The position numbers were made by a program, and so were the translations under genes. The notes under the pieces were generated by a model. That model did no database searches. It was not told where the DNA came from and saw only the letters and a list, made by a program, of their open reading frames with translations. From NCBI GenBank assembly GCA_943788055.1, contig CALSOU010000009.1, positions 62,001 through 126,000 on the forward strand: a stretch of 64,000 nucleotides of DNA, read 5' to 3'. This DNA is from an uncultured Saprospiraceae bacterium (GTDB lineage: Bacteria; Bacteroidota; Bacteroidia; Chitinophagales; Saprospiraceae). This document shows, one piece after another, positions 53,202 through 63,771 of this stretch. Each line of letters starts with the position of its first letter. The first letter of the stretch is position 1.

Positions 53202-54206
53202 ATGAAAATTCTAAGATACATATCTTACGTTCTCTTGGCACTTATAGTACTTTTCATAGTACTAGCATTCGTTTTGCCAACAGAACAACGAATCACTACG
53301 ACCAAGACTATAGAAGGTCCTCAATTAATGGTCTTTAATGCCATAAATGACCTAAGAGCTCAGGAAGACTGGTCTCCATTCAAAGAAGCTGATCCAACAA
53401 TGGCATGGACTATGGGGGACAAGCTTGTTGGTACAGGAGCGAGCTATACCTGGATAAGTGATAATCAAGGTGATGGTAGTTATCGCATAGTTGAATCTAA
53501 TCTTGAATCCGGTATCAAAACAGAAGTTAAGTTTGGCGAGAAAAGAGGTGGTAAAGGAACGATTTCCTTGAATCCAAAGGGTGAAAGTACAGAAGTGAAC
53601 TGGACTTTTGAATTCAAAGCAGGTAGATTTACGAATGTTCTTATGCCAATTCTTAAAGTAGGAATGAAGAATTCCTTCAAAAAAGGACTTGAAAACCTTA
53701 ACGCTTTGGTCAAAACAAGAAAAAACGAAGGCGAATATTATGGCTATTCTATAAATCAAGAAGTCATACCATTGAAGTACTATGTCACGAAGAGATCAGA
53801 AGTCAGTCAAGATAAGGTTCAGCAATTCTATGCTTCGAATCTCGGATATCTATTCACGACGATCCAAAATGCCGGTGCTGAAATGTCTGGCAAACCTAGT
53901 GGGTTAATCTATAACTTCAAGCCTCAAGAATCAAAAGTGGATATTGCAGCAGGAATTCCTATTTCAGATGAGGTCAACTTGGAAGAGGTACCTTTAGAAA
54001 TAATAGAAGCGGGTAAAGCTGCGCAACTAGACTTTTACGGAGATTATAAAGACATACAAACTGCTCATGCTGCAATCCAAGCTTGTCTGAGTGACCGCGA
54101 GTTAATTCACAATTGGCCGATCATTGAAGAGTACGTTACTGACCCTTCAGTTGAAAAAGATCCGGCAAAGTGGCTGACCGTTATTTCTTACCCAATTGCA
54201 AACTAA
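53202..54206 (+). CDS. Membrane-anchored SRPBCC and GyrI-like protein
   Basis: A 334-residue protein. One hydrophobic segment (YVLLALIVLFIVLAFVLP, about 8-25) is followed by a SRPBCC/START-like domain (about 35-170; VFNAINDLRAQEDWSPFKE, KGTISLNPKGESTEVNWTF), then a GyrI/AraC-effector-like domain (about 185-334; IAAGIPISDEV, AAQLDFYGDYKDIQTAHAAI). Both domains bind small hydrophobic ligands in other proteins. The combination is common in Bacteroidota, with no assigned role. The PaaY-like gene begins at the next base after its stop. Confidence 0.8.
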   Translation: MKILRYISYVLLALIVLFIVLAFVLPTEQRITTTKTIEGPQLMVFNAINDLRAQEDWSPFKEADPTMAWTMGDKLVGTGASYTWISDNQGDGSYRIVESNLESGIKTEVKFGEKRGGKGTISLNPKGESTEVNWTFEFKAGRFTNVLMPILKVGMKNSFKKGLENLNALVKTRKNEGEYYGYSINQEVIPLKYYVTKRSEVSQDKVQQFYASNLGYLFTTIQNAGAEMSGKPSGLIYNFKPQESKVDIAAGIPISDEVNLEEVPLEIIEAGKAAQLDFYGDYKDIQTAHAAIQACLSDRELIHNWPIIEEYVTDPSVEKDPAKWLTVISYPIAN

Positions 54207-54806
54207 ATGATTTTTGAATTCAAAGGTTTTATTCCAGTAGTGCACGAAAGTGCTTTTATTCACCCGCAGGCAACAGTCACTGGTAATGTAACTATTGGAA
54301 AAGACGTATATATTGGGCCGGGAGCTGCAATCAGAGGTGATTGGGGTGAAATTATCATCAAAGACGGATGCAATGTTCAAGAAAACTGCACGATCCACAT
54401 GTTTCCTGGCACAACTGTCATCTTAGAAGAAAACGCTCATATAGGTCATGGCGCTATCATTCATGGTGCGCATATTGGCGAAAACTGTATGGTCGGAATG
54501 AATGCCGTAGTCATGGATAATGTAGAACTAGGTACTGAATCTATCGTAGGTGCTTTAAGTTTTATAAAGGGAAACGAAATTATACCTCCTCGCTCGCTGG
54601 TAGTTGGAAATCCTGGAAGAGTCATAAAGACTGTTTCCGACAAAATGATTGCTTGGAAAACAAAAGGTACACAGCTTTATCAAACATTACCAGAAGATTG
54701 TCATACAAGCCTAAAAGAAGCAGAACCATTGAGACTGGCTCCAAAAAATAAACCTAGTCAAGAGGTTTTATTTAACACTTGGAATAAGATTAAGGATCAA
54801 GACTAA
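54207..54806 (+). CDS. PaaY/gamma-carbonic-anhydrase-like hexapeptide protein
   Basis: A 199-residue left-handed beta-helix with repeated hexapeptides (HPQATVTGNVTIGKDVYIGP). Metal His residues appear in NCTIHMFPG, AHIGHGAIIHGAHIGENC. The tail (SLVVGNPGRVIKTVSDKMI, ETKGTQLYQ-like TKGTQLYQTLPEDC) closely fits PaaY, a thioesterase-type member of the phenylacetate pathway; no other paa gene is present, so a general thioesterase or carbonic anhydrase-like role is equally possible. The start codon directly follows the preceding stop (TAAATG). Confidence 0.82.
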   Translation: MIFEFKGFIPVVHESAFIHPQATVTGNVTIGKDVYIGPGAAIRGDWGEIIIKDGCNVQENCTIHMFPGTTVILEENAHIGHGAIIHGAHIGENCMVGMNAVVMDNVELGTESIVGALSFIKGNEIIPPRSLVVGNPGRVIKTVSDKMIAWKTKGTQLYQTLPEDCHTSLKEAEPLRLAPKNKPSQEVLFNTWNKIKDQD

Positions 54807-54839
54807 CACTGCGCCCGTCGTTTAACGAAAAGTAATTTA

Positions 54840-55289
54840 ATGAAAGTACTAATGGTTTGTCTCGGAAATATTTGTAGATCACCACTTGCTGAGGGTATTT
54901 TACAATCGAAAGTAGACCACTTGCAATTAGGCTGGGAAGTAGACAGTTGCGGTACATCAGGCTTTCATAATGGCGAATTACCCGACAGCAGGTCGATTGA
55001 AGTCGCTCAGAACCACCAAATAGACATCACAAGTCAAAGATCTCGTAAGCTCCAGACGCAAGATCTAGCAGAATTTGATTTAATTCTTGCAATGGACTCA
55101 TCAAATTATGCTGATATCATCAAACTTGCTCAAAATGAGGAGCAACGTTCGAAAGTACACCTTATTCTCAACTTCCTGTATCACGGTCAAAATAGAGCAG
55201 TACCAGACCCTTATTATGAAGGAGGCTTCGAGAGCGTCTTCGAAATGATCAATCAGGCTTGCGATCAAATTGTCGCTAAATACAGCTAA
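54840..55289 (+). CDS. Low-molecular-weight protein tyrosine phosphatase
   Basis: A 149-residue cytosolic phosphatase. The P-loop CX5R is CLGNICRS (Cys7, Arg13) and the general acid is the Asp of AVPDPYY (Asp123). The fold-specific VDSCGTSGFHNGE block and DITSQRSRKL are complete. Targets in Bacteroidota may include capsule or tyrosine-kinase-linked proteins; none is visible here. It ends the plus-strand run; gyrB has its own promoter. Confidence 0.93.
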   Translation: MKVLMVCLGNICRSPLAEGILQSKVDHLQLGWEVDSCGTSGFHNGELPDSRSIEVAQNHQIDITSQRSRKLQTQDLAEFDLILAMDSSNYADIIKLAQNEEQRSKVHLILNFLYHGQNRAVPDPYYEGGFESVFEMINQACDQIVAKYS

Positions 55290-55470
55290 ATTATGTTTAT
55301 ATAATTCTCTCAATTGTTCCCTTTATTTACCTCCACATTTTAGCTTTTTTCATAACGGGAACAAGTATTATCAGAATTCACCATCTAAATTCGCATAAGT
55401 AATTGATTTTTAACAAATTACAAATTTGCGAAAAAGCATTTTTTACAGTGAATAAATCCTTCTTTTTTCC

Positions 55471-55478
55471 TATCTTTG
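55471..55478 (+). promoter_or_regulatory. -7 box of gyrB
   Basis: TATCTTTG is an exact TAnnTTTG match followed by CA, 22 nt before the gyrB ATG. No clear TTTG at -33. Confidence 0.55.
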
Positions 55479-55491
55479 CACATTAAATTAA

Positions 55492-57462
<1,971 letters not shown>

Positions 57463-57486
57463 GCCAATGGCAAAATATTTCAATAC

Positions 57487-57519
57487 AAAAAGGATAGTCT
57501 ATTTAGGCTATCCTTTTTT
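57487..57519 (+). terminator. Terminator of gyrB
   Basis: AAAAAGGATAG (57487-57497) pairs perfectly with CTATCCTTTTT (57508-57518), followed by T. Confidence 0.9.
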
Positions 57520-57576
57520 GTAGCGTAGAATCACTTAAGAAAAGATACATCCCATCACCAATACTGAAAGTATCAT

Positions 57577-58722
57577 ATGAAATTTGCTACAAAAGTTATT
57601 CACGGAGGTTTAAAACCTGATCCCCTGACTGGCGCTGTCATGACGCCAATCTACCAGACATCCACTTTTGCACAAGAAAGTCCCGGTGTCCACAAAGGGT
57701 ATGCCTATGCAAGATCTAAAAATCCTACGCGTGAAGCTTTAGAAAACAGTCTTGCAGCGCTAGAAAATGGAAATCACGCTATATCCTTTGGGTCAGGGTT
57801 AGCAGCACAAGATGCGGTTATGAAAACGTTAAGTCCAGGCGACGAAGTTATTTCTACCAGCGATCTCTACGGCGGAACCTACCGCCAAATGATGAAAGTC
57901 TATGCTAAATATGGCATCAAGTTCCATTTCATCAATATGGATGATCCACAAAATATCCAATCTCATATCAATGGTCACACCAAACTAATCTGGCTTGAAA
58001 CGCCCACCAATCCCATGCTTAGTATTGTTGACATTGAAGCAATCACTAAAATAGCAAGAGCAAATGGTGTCTTATCACTAGTTGACAATACCTTTTCTTC
58101 GCCGTATTTACAAAACCCATTGAATCTGGGAGCAGATATAGTACTGCATTCAGCTACTAAATATCTAGGGGGACATAGTGACGTGGTCAATGGTGCGATC
58201 ATTGTCAATGATCAAGAACTACACAAGCAAATTCGATTCATTCAAAATTCATGCGGAGCAATTCCAGGGCCACAGGACTGCTTTCTTGTACTAAGAGGCA
58301 TAAAGACATTACATCTTCGAGTGCAACGCGCCTGTGATTCTGCAAGACTCATTGCATCACATTTAGCAGGACATGATAAAGTATCAAGAGTATTCTATCC
58401 TGGATTTACAGATCACAAGGGACATGAAGTAGCAAAAAGACAAATGCGCGATTTTGGAGGTATGCTTAGTTTTGACTTGAAAGCAAATACGCAGAAGGCT
58501 TCTTTCAAAGTCCTTAGTAATACCAACTATTTCACTCTTGCTGAATCCCTTGGTGGCGTGGAATCACTCATTGGACATCCAGCTAGTATGACACACGCGT
58601 CAATACCTAAAGAGGAACGAATCAAAGTGGGTTTGACGGATTCACTTATCAGACTAAGTGTCGGAGTTGAAGACCCTGATGATTTAATTAATGATCTAGA
58701 TCAAGCTCTAAGTAAAATCTAA
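57577..58722 (+). CDS. metB: Cystathionine gamma-synthase/lyase family PLP enzyme
   Basis: A 381-residue PLP enzyme of the Cys/Met metabolism family, acting either in methionine biosynthesis (gamma-synthase) or in cysteine formation (gamma-lyase). The PLP Lys195 is in HSATKYLGGHSD. Other blocks are YQTSTFAQESPG, YARSKNPTREALEN, SGLAAQDA, and SLVDNTFSSPYLQNPL, and the tail has ESLIGHPASMTHASIP and RLSVGVEDPDDL. The sequence alone does not separate synthase from lyase. The next gene follows after 4 bp. Confidence 0.88.
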   Translation: MKFATKVIHGGLKPDPLTGAVMTPIYQTSTFAQESPGVHKGYAYARSKNPTREALENSLAALENGNHAISFGSGLAAQDAVMKTLSPGDEVISTSDLYGGTYRQMMKVYAKYGIKFHFINMDDPQNIQSHINGHTKLIWLETPTNPMLSIVDIEAITKIARANGVLSLVDNTFSSPYLQNPLNLGADIVLHSATKYLGGHSDVVNGAIIVNDQELHKQIRFIQNSCGAIPGPQDCFLVLRGIKTLHLRVQRACDSARLIASHLAGHDKVSRVFYPGFTDHKGHEVAKRQMRDFGGMLSFDLKANTQKASFKVLSNTNYFTLAESLGGVESLIGHPASMTHASIPKEERIKVGLTDSLIRLSVGVEDPDDLINDLDQALSKI

Positions 58723-58726
58723 TTGT

Positions 58727-59272
58727 ATGAAACGAATTTCACTTTATACTGCACTAGTTTTCGTAATCTTACTTTTAGGCATATTCGCATTAGGGTATAT
58801 GCTTGAAAGCACAAAGTTCGAACACAAAATCACAATACAGGCACCTATTGAGAAAGCTTTTAAAAACATAGCCAGTCACGAATTAAAGCCACTGCTTTAT
58901 CAAGATATTATAGCTGATGGAACGATTATCGAAGACTATGAAGAAGGCAATACATCAAAGGTCTGTTATGGAAACGAAGATCTAAAATGCTTTACTGAAG
59001 AAATCTTGAAGATAGATCCCTTAAATGAACTTTCAATCAAAACCGTTGAATCTAGATTCGTTACTACGACGAACATCTATTTTACGCCAGCCTATGTCCG
59101 CACGAAGCTACATATCATTGAAGAGATAAAAGGTATTACAGCATTCGATCGAGCCATGCTATATTTTATGAAAAATCCAGTTCTAAAGCATCGTAAAACG
59201 TACTATAGGCTCATCAAATCAGCTGTTGAATCAACTCCAGACTACGATATTAATCCTGAAGAACTGAAATAA
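58727..59272 (+). CDS. Membrane-anchored SRPBCC-like protein
   Basis: A 181-residue protein with one N-terminal hydrophobic segment (LYTALVFVILLLGIFALGY, about 6-24) and a domain (about 32-165) that recalls SRPBCC ligand-binding folds (HKITIQAPIEKAFKNI, the ITIQAP-x-x-KAF start). I cannot name a family more narrowly. It is 4 bp downstream of the PLP enzyme and certainly co-transcribed, though no shared function is evident. Confidence 0.55.
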   Translation: MKRISLYTALVFVILLLGIFALGYMLESTKFEHKITIQAPIEKAFKNIASHELKPLLYQDIIADGTIIEDYEEGNTSKVCYGNEDLKCFTEEILKIDPLNELSIKTVESRFVTTTNIYFTPAYVRTKLHIIEEIKGITAFDRAMLYFMKNPVLKHRKTYYRLIKSAVESTPDYDINPEELK

Positions 59273-59344
59273 TAGTACAACAAGAAATCTAGCTACCTCG
59301 AAAATGGTAATAATTTCTTCATGTATGGTAATTAGTTTAATATG

Positions 59345-59352
59345 TATATTTG
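59345..59352 (+). promoter_or_regulatory. -7 box candidate for the isomerase
   Basis: TATATTTG matches TAnnTTTG, 79 nt before ATG 59432. No TTTG partner at the right distance. Confidence 0.4.
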
Positions 59353-59431
59353 AGGATTTTTAGGCGTAGTCAAACATATATACAAATGCACTTCGCCATT
59401 TAATTTGATCATAAATCACAAACATAATACT

Positions 59432-60424
59432 ATGATGAATCAACTAATTGCTCGATTTCCAGCTCAGCTCAAAGAAGCTTTGGAAATAGGAAGAGCAGCA
59501 AAAATCAATGCACCTGAACACGAAATTAGAAATATCTATGTCGCTGGATTAGGAGGGTCAGGAATTGGAGCTGATTTCGTACACGAGTTTGTAAAGAATG
59601 AGTGCACAGTGCCTTTTACGATTGGTAAAGGCTATCAAATTCCAGCCTCAGTTGGAAAAAACACCTTGGCTATTTGTTCTTCTTACTCTGGAAATACAGA
59701 GGAAACACTTGAGTCATACCATCAAATAGAAACAACAGGCGCTAAAGTCATAATTGTCACTTCAGGTGGCAAGCTTATGGAAATAGCAAAGGAAAAAGGC
59801 TACGATTACATTCAACTTCCGGGCGATTGGCCTTCTCCTAGAGCTTGTTTGGGATTCTCTCTTGTACAGCAATTGTTCATCCTAGAAAAATTGGGCCTAA
59901 CAGGTGACTCTTATACCAAAAGTATTGAGAAATCAATCGGACTTATTGAACGAGAGATGGAGGACATCAAAGTAGAAGCTCGTAAAATTGCGCAAGTCCT
60001 TGATAAAAAAATTCCAATTATCTACACAACAGACCGAATGGAATCCGTTGCTGTTCGTCTGAGACAACAGATTAACGAAAATGCCAAAATGCTTTGTTGG
60101 CATCATGTGATTCCTGAAATGAATCATAATGAATTAGTAGGATGGAAAGACAAGAGCGATAAGTGGGCGGTTATATATTTGAGAAATGAGGACGATTACG
60201 ATCGAAATGCTAAGCGAATAGATATCAATAAAGAGATTATCAGTAGTTACGCGGATGCAATAATAGAGATCTATAGTAAGGGTAATGACCTAGTCGAAAA
60301 GGCTATGTACCTCGCACACTTAGGCGACTGGATTTCCTGGTACCTAAGTAAACTTCACGGAGTCGATAGTATCGAAGTAGATGTTATTGATTACTTGAAA
60401 GGAGAGCTAGCAAAACTTAAGTAA
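59432..60424 (+). CDS. Bifunctional phosphoglucose/phosphomannose isomerase
   Basis: A 330-residue SIS-domain isomerase that interconverts glucose-6-phosphate or mannose-6-phosphate with fructose-6-phosphate. SIS signatures are AGLGGSGIGADFV and CSSYSGNTEETLESY. The C-terminal PF10432-type domain has RQQINENAKMLCWHHVIPE (in part), EMNHNELVGWK and AHLGDWISWYLSKLHGVD. ATG 59432 is the start; the frame opens with TTG at 59405. It is monocistronic, with a terminator directly after. Confidence 0.9.
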   Translation: MMNQLIARFPAQLKEALEIGRAAKINAPEHEIRNIYVAGLGGSGIGADFVHEFVKNECTVPFTIGKGYQIPASVGKNTLAICSSYSGNTEETLESYHQIETTGAKVIIVTSGGKLMEIAKEKGYDYIQLPGDWPSPRACLGFSLVQQLFILEKLGLTGDSYTKSIEKSIGLIEREMEDIKVEARKIAQVLDKKIPIIYTTDRMESVAVRLRQQINENAKMLCWHHVIPEMNHNELVGWKDKSDKWAVIYLRNEDDYDRNAKRIDINKEIISSYADAIIEIYSKGNDLVEKAMYLAHLGDWISWYLSKLHGVDSIEVDVIDYLKGELAKLK

Positions 60425-60457
60425 TAGATAACAACAAGACTAATGAATGTAGCAATG

Positions 60458-60487
60458 AGCCGCCTTTGAAAAGAGGTGGCTTTTTTG
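60458..60487 (+). terminator. Terminator of the isomerase gene
   Basis: AGCCGCCT (60458-60465) pairs with AGGTGGCT (60474-60481) with one G-U, followed by T6. Confidence 0.85.
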
Positions 60488-60490
60488 TTT

Positions 60491-61609
60491 CTATGTTGTT
60501 CTTCTTCCACGCCAATTGTACGGACGACCGATCAAACCTGAAACTCCTGCAAAAAGAATATAGACAGCATGTACCAAAAAAGCTGGGATAAAGTATCTTA
60601 GTAAGTGTTTTTGCTTAAAGAACAGATTGACTTGCGTCAAAAAGGCGTAGTCTATCGTTCCTTTTATGAACAGCTGAAATAAAGCTATAAAAAACGATAG
60701 CCCTCCTGTAAATGGAATTAGTAAGAGGTTCAAAAAAATAGAGACAACAAGTACAAATATAAATGCGGATGCAAATCGATCTTTGGATGAGACGTAAGCT
60801 GTCGCTTTTGATGCCCATCTCCTTCTTTGCTGTATCAAATTATTCCAACCAGAAACTGCTTGAGTCGAGATAACTGCATCGCTATCTTTTTGGAAATGTA
60901 CTTTGAACTTATCCATCGAAATAAATTGATGTAATAAGAACACGTCATCGCCACTTGCAAGGTCTTTTCGAGGAATCTCCCCTACTTTACGGTACGCCTT
61001 TTGGGTGAAAGCCATATTTGCCCCATTAGCTAGGTAACTTCTCTCGGCCTTCAAACCTCCAGCCGTAACACCCATCATCGCGAGCATATCAAATGCTTGA
61101 AAACGCTCCACGAGATTACGATACTTGCCAATCTTGACGGGACCAAGCACCATATTGGCTGCTTTTGTCTGAAACGGACTCACCATTGAACGAATCCAAA
61201 ACTCAGGAACAATGCAATCGCTATCGGTACACAGAATTATACTACCTGTAGATTCAGAAAAGCCAGCTTCCAGTGCCTCTTTCTTAAAACCTTTTGGCTC
61301 TTGAAGTACGACCAGTCTATCCTCAGAAATACTACTCAGAATCTCATGCGTTTTATCAGTCGAACCATTATCAACTACAACTAATTGAAGTTTATCATGA
61401 GGATAGTCAGCTTTCAAAACCGATTCTATGCATGCACGAATATACCGCTCTTCATTATATGCTGCTATAACTACACTGACTGACTGAACTTCTGCTGACT
61501 TAATGCTGGAAATCGCAGTAGTCTCATTCCATCCATCTAGATAGGACATAATCAGAAATACATAGGCAATCGTAATACCTAGACTGAGAAGAAATAGAAT
61601 GTATATCAC
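60491..61609 (-). CDS. Membrane glycosyltransferase family 2
   Basis: A 372-residue processive-type GT2. One N-terminal helix (about 2-22), the catalytic domain with VSVVIAAYNEERYI, LVVVDNGSTD, LCTDSDC (DxD-like), SGDDVFL and QQRRRWASK (QxxRW), and about four C-terminal helices (282-365). It likely builds a cell-surface or extracellular polysaccharide. The start is GTG at 61607-61609, overlapping the TAG of the upstream membrane gene as TAGTG, so the two are translationally coupled. Confidence 0.88.
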   Translation of the reverse strand: MIYILFLLSLGITIAYVFLIMSYLDGWNETTAISSIKSAEVQSVSVVIAAYNEERYIRACIESVLKADYPHDKLQLVVVDNGSTDKTHEILSSISEDRLVVLQEPKGFKKEALEAGFSESTGSIILCTDSDCIVPEFWIRSMVSPFQTKAANMVLGPVKIGKYRNLVERFQAFDMLAMMGVTAGGLKAERSYLANGANMAFTQKAYRKVGEIPRKDLASGDDVFLLHQFISMDKFKVHFQKDSDAVISTQAVSGWNNLIQQRRRWASKATAYVSSKDRFASAFIFVLVVSIFLNLLLIPFTGGLSFFIALFQLFIKGTIDYAFLTQVNLFFKQKHLLRYFIPAFLVHAVYILFAGVSGLIGRPYNWRGRRTT

Positions 61610-62046
61610 TATCTCCTCTCCCTATTTTTTTTCTCCATTTCTCGCAGTTCGAGATTCTTTTCTTCCAAAACCTCATACTCTACAAAGGTTTCTTGCTCTC
61701 GCTGGACTTGTTGACCTAGATCAAAGCCAGCTGATTTGGCCATACGGCCAAACAATGCACGCATCATCAAAATGAAGAAAACAATGGGATAGAGAAAAAC
61801 TGAAAACGCAATTGCACCTACACCGTACAATGGATTCCTTTTCAGTAGTGAAAAAGTATTCTTTACATAATCGACAATCACTTTATAATTTGCAATGGCA
61901 GCCACAATAAGAAACACCCATGCAAATAGTGTTGCGAATGCCCAGAATCCTTTGAGCACATAAAACATGATAACCGTAAACACGATTAATATCACAACAC
62001 TCACCACCGTTCCAGTTGTACCTCCCCTATTATTTCCTTGTATCAT
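61609..62046 (-). CDS. Small membrane protein coupled to the glycosyltransferase
   Basis: A 145-residue protein with three hydrophobic segments (VVSVVILIVFTVIMFYVL, WAFATLFAWVFLIVAAIAN, AIAFSVFLYPIVFFILMM) and a charged coiled-coil tail (EYEVLEEKNLELREMEKKN). I do not recognise a family. Its stop overlaps the glycosyltransferase start, so it is probably a partner subunit or regulator of that enzyme; this is inference. Confidence 0.6.
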   Translation of the reverse strand: MIQGNNRGGTTGTVVSVVILIVFTVIMFYVLKGFWAFATLFAWVFLIVAAIANYKVIVDYVKNTFSLLKRNPLYGVGAIAFSVFLYPIVFFILMMRALFGRMAKSAGFDLGQQVQREQETFVEYEVLEEKNLELREMEKKNRERR

Positions 62047-62165
62047 TTTACTTCTTATTTACAATTATAACCTTGTTTACGCTTTTTAGGTTTTTAATAA
62101 ATTCATTATCCGATAAGCGGTCTATATTCTTCGATCTGCTCCTTCCAAAATCAGACTTACAGCTT

Positions 62166-62501
62166 CTATCGAGATGCGCAACGTACACATCGAGTACTTT
62201 CGGGCATATACATTAAACGAGCCGCTTGAATGGTATTATTACACATCTTACATACTCCAAAGTCTTCATTATCAATATGAGTTAAGGCAATTCTTAGTTT
62301 GGTCAACTTAACTGTCTTAATCCGCATTGAAGCTTCAGCTACACTCTTATTATTGATCGCATCCATTCTACTTATGCGACCCAATGAATTTTCAGGACTT
62401 ACAGGCTTCGTATGCTCTTTCAACATAGCAATCTCTTTCTCACCTTCAGCGATTAAGGTTAAAATCCTTTCCTTGAGACTTGCCCGTTCATTCTTTCTCA
62501 T
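62166..62501 (-). CDS. DksA/TraR-type zinc-finger protein
   Basis: A 111-residue protein with N-terminal helices and a four-Cys zinc finger (GVCKMCNNTI and RCVRCASR). DksA relatives bind RNA polymerase through the secondary channel and adjust transcription in the stringent response. Here the coiled coil is short, and the DxxDxA tip is replaced by GRISRMDAINNKS, so true DksA activity is uncertain. ATG 62501 is preferred; the frame opens at 62600 with a hydrophobic segment (MIIINLLMIFYRI) that does not fit a DksA protein. Confidence 0.78.
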   Translation of the reverse strand: MRKNERASLKERILTLIAEGEKEIAMLKEHTKPVSPENSLGRISRMDAINNKSVAEASMRIKTVKLTKLRIALTHIDNEDFGVCKMCNNTIQAARLMYMPESTRCVRCASR

Positions 62502-62737
62502 TATGCTATCAAGCTTAATTCGTTCCTTACAAATATAAATAATTGCAGACGCATAATTTATTCTGTAAAAGATCATTAATAAATTGATGATGATCATCAA
62601 TAAAACACTTAGCTTATTACCTTAGACCTAATCCACATATTAACTGTAATTGGCCAGTATATTAAACTTTTCCATTTGGAATAGATTAGAAGTATACGAA
62701 AGTCTACTTCGGATAGTAGTCAGAGAATAAAAGATCT

Positions 62738-63097
62738 ATGCAATATACTTGGACATATACGGATCCTCTTAACACCATATACAATATCGGTCTTTACCAT
62801 GGGCACGATACTGGTCACGTGATGGTATATTGTAACGGAAGTATTGTAATAATAGATTTCAATATCCTTGAGCAGAAAAAGTACTCATTCTATGTAGGAG
62901 AGGAATTCTTTGAATTGTTCCTCAATAAGAATGAGGATGGAAGTTTTAGCTACGAATTGAAAATAAATAACACAGTCAATACGCCACTTAATAAACTGAG
63001 GAACGCTGAGCAAAAAAACTACAATACGCTTGCCCTTGTTCTAGGTATCGCCTTCGTTGTTATTATCGGTATTACGATTTACTTCAGTGTCAAATAG
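62738..63097 (+). CDS. Hypothetical small protein with C-terminal membrane segment
   Basis: A 119-residue protein. A soluble N-terminal 90 residues rich in Tyr and Gly (GLYHGHDTGHVMVYCNGSIV, YSFYVGEEFFELFL) precede a final helix (TLALVLGIAFVVIIGITIYF, about 96-115). I do not recognise it. It sits between the divergent zinc-finger gene and the convergent lipoprotein gene. Confidence 0.55.
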   Translation: MQYTWTYTDPLNTIYNIGLYHGHDTGHVMVYCNGSIVIIDFNILEQKKYSFYVGEEFFELFLNKNEDGSFSYELKINNTVNTPLNKLRNAEQKNYNTLALVLGIAFVVIIGITIYFSVK

Positions 63098-63100
63098 GAA

Positions 63101-63646
63101 TTACTTAACAGCGTCGTACATAAGTTCTACTGACTCTAGATCAAAGTTTCCAACAAGACCAGTTTGAAATAAATACTCAGTTTCACCTTGAATTTTGATT
63201 CTTCGAAAATCATAGGTGAGTTCGTCTCCCTTTTTTCTTTCAAAAATAAACCCTTGCTCATCCTCTTTTATGATACGAGAAAAAGATATCAATTGCTTGA
63301 TTGCCTCAAGCTCTTCTGTTTTTCGAACCTTAGCATCACTATTATAGAGTTGCCCTGCCGTAATTTGGATATAAAAGTCTTCTCCGTCTTTGATTGTTAT
63401 ATCTTGAAAGAGGCCCATATCCTTTTTCTTCACTTTGGCACCAACTGGAGCTTTGATTTTGATGGGAATACCTTCACTCATTAAATCCAACTCTTGTAAT
63501 TCAGATGCTGGAGATTTACATCCAGAACCAAGCATCACTATAACAAAACCGTATAGTAGGACTCTTCCTAACTTTATGTTTACAGTACTGATAATATTGG
63601 TAAGGTTTGAAATGGGTCGTTCTTTATATAGCATATTCAAATTCAT
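63101..63646 (-). CDS. Hypothetical lipoprotein
   Basis: A 181-residue protein with a hydrophobic segment and lipobox (LLYGFVIVMLGSGC, Cys near residue 43) after a long basic n-region. The body has a strand-rich pattern (GIPIKIKAPVGAKVKKKDMG, KDGEDFYIQITAG, ERKKGDELTYDFRRIKIQGE, with some breaks) with no family I recognise. The long n-region suggests the true start may be downstream, though no Met is available nearer the hydrophobic core. Confidence 0.6.
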   Translation of the reverse strand: MNLNMLYKERPISNLTNIISTVNIKLGRVLLYGFVIVMLGSGCKSPASELQELDLMSEGIPIKIKAPVGAKVKKKDMGLFQDITIKDGEDFYIQITAGQLYNSDAKVRKTEELEAIKQLISFSRIIKEDEQGFIFERKKGDELTYDFRRIKIQGETEYLFQTGLVGNFDLESVELMYDAVK

Positions 63647-63738
63647 TTATTCTTGATTAATATAGCTGAGCATTAAACGTGGAGATGATTCATATTCGCA
63701 TCAATTCAATGGTAAATCTCGAGTTGCAGCAAATATAA

Positions 63739-63770
63739 AAAAAGCCCTCTCAAATAAATGAGAAGGCTTC
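63739..63770 (-). terminator. Terminator of the right-edge gene
   Basis: AAGCCCTCTCA (63742-63752) pairs with TGAGAAGGCTT (63759-63769) with one mismatch. On the minus strand a T-run follows immediately. It lies just past the 63772 stop. Confidence 0.8.
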
Positions 63771-63771
63771 A

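Noticed and set aside
62049-62180. Open frame of about 40 codons after the zinc-finger gene
   Set aside because: No ATG or conserved feature; it is the out-of-frame continuation of the zinc-finger gene end.
62584-62600. TTGATGA/TCATCAA near-palindrome between divergent genes
   Set aside because: Could be an operator, but seven-bp arms of low-complexity sequence are weak evidence without a second site.
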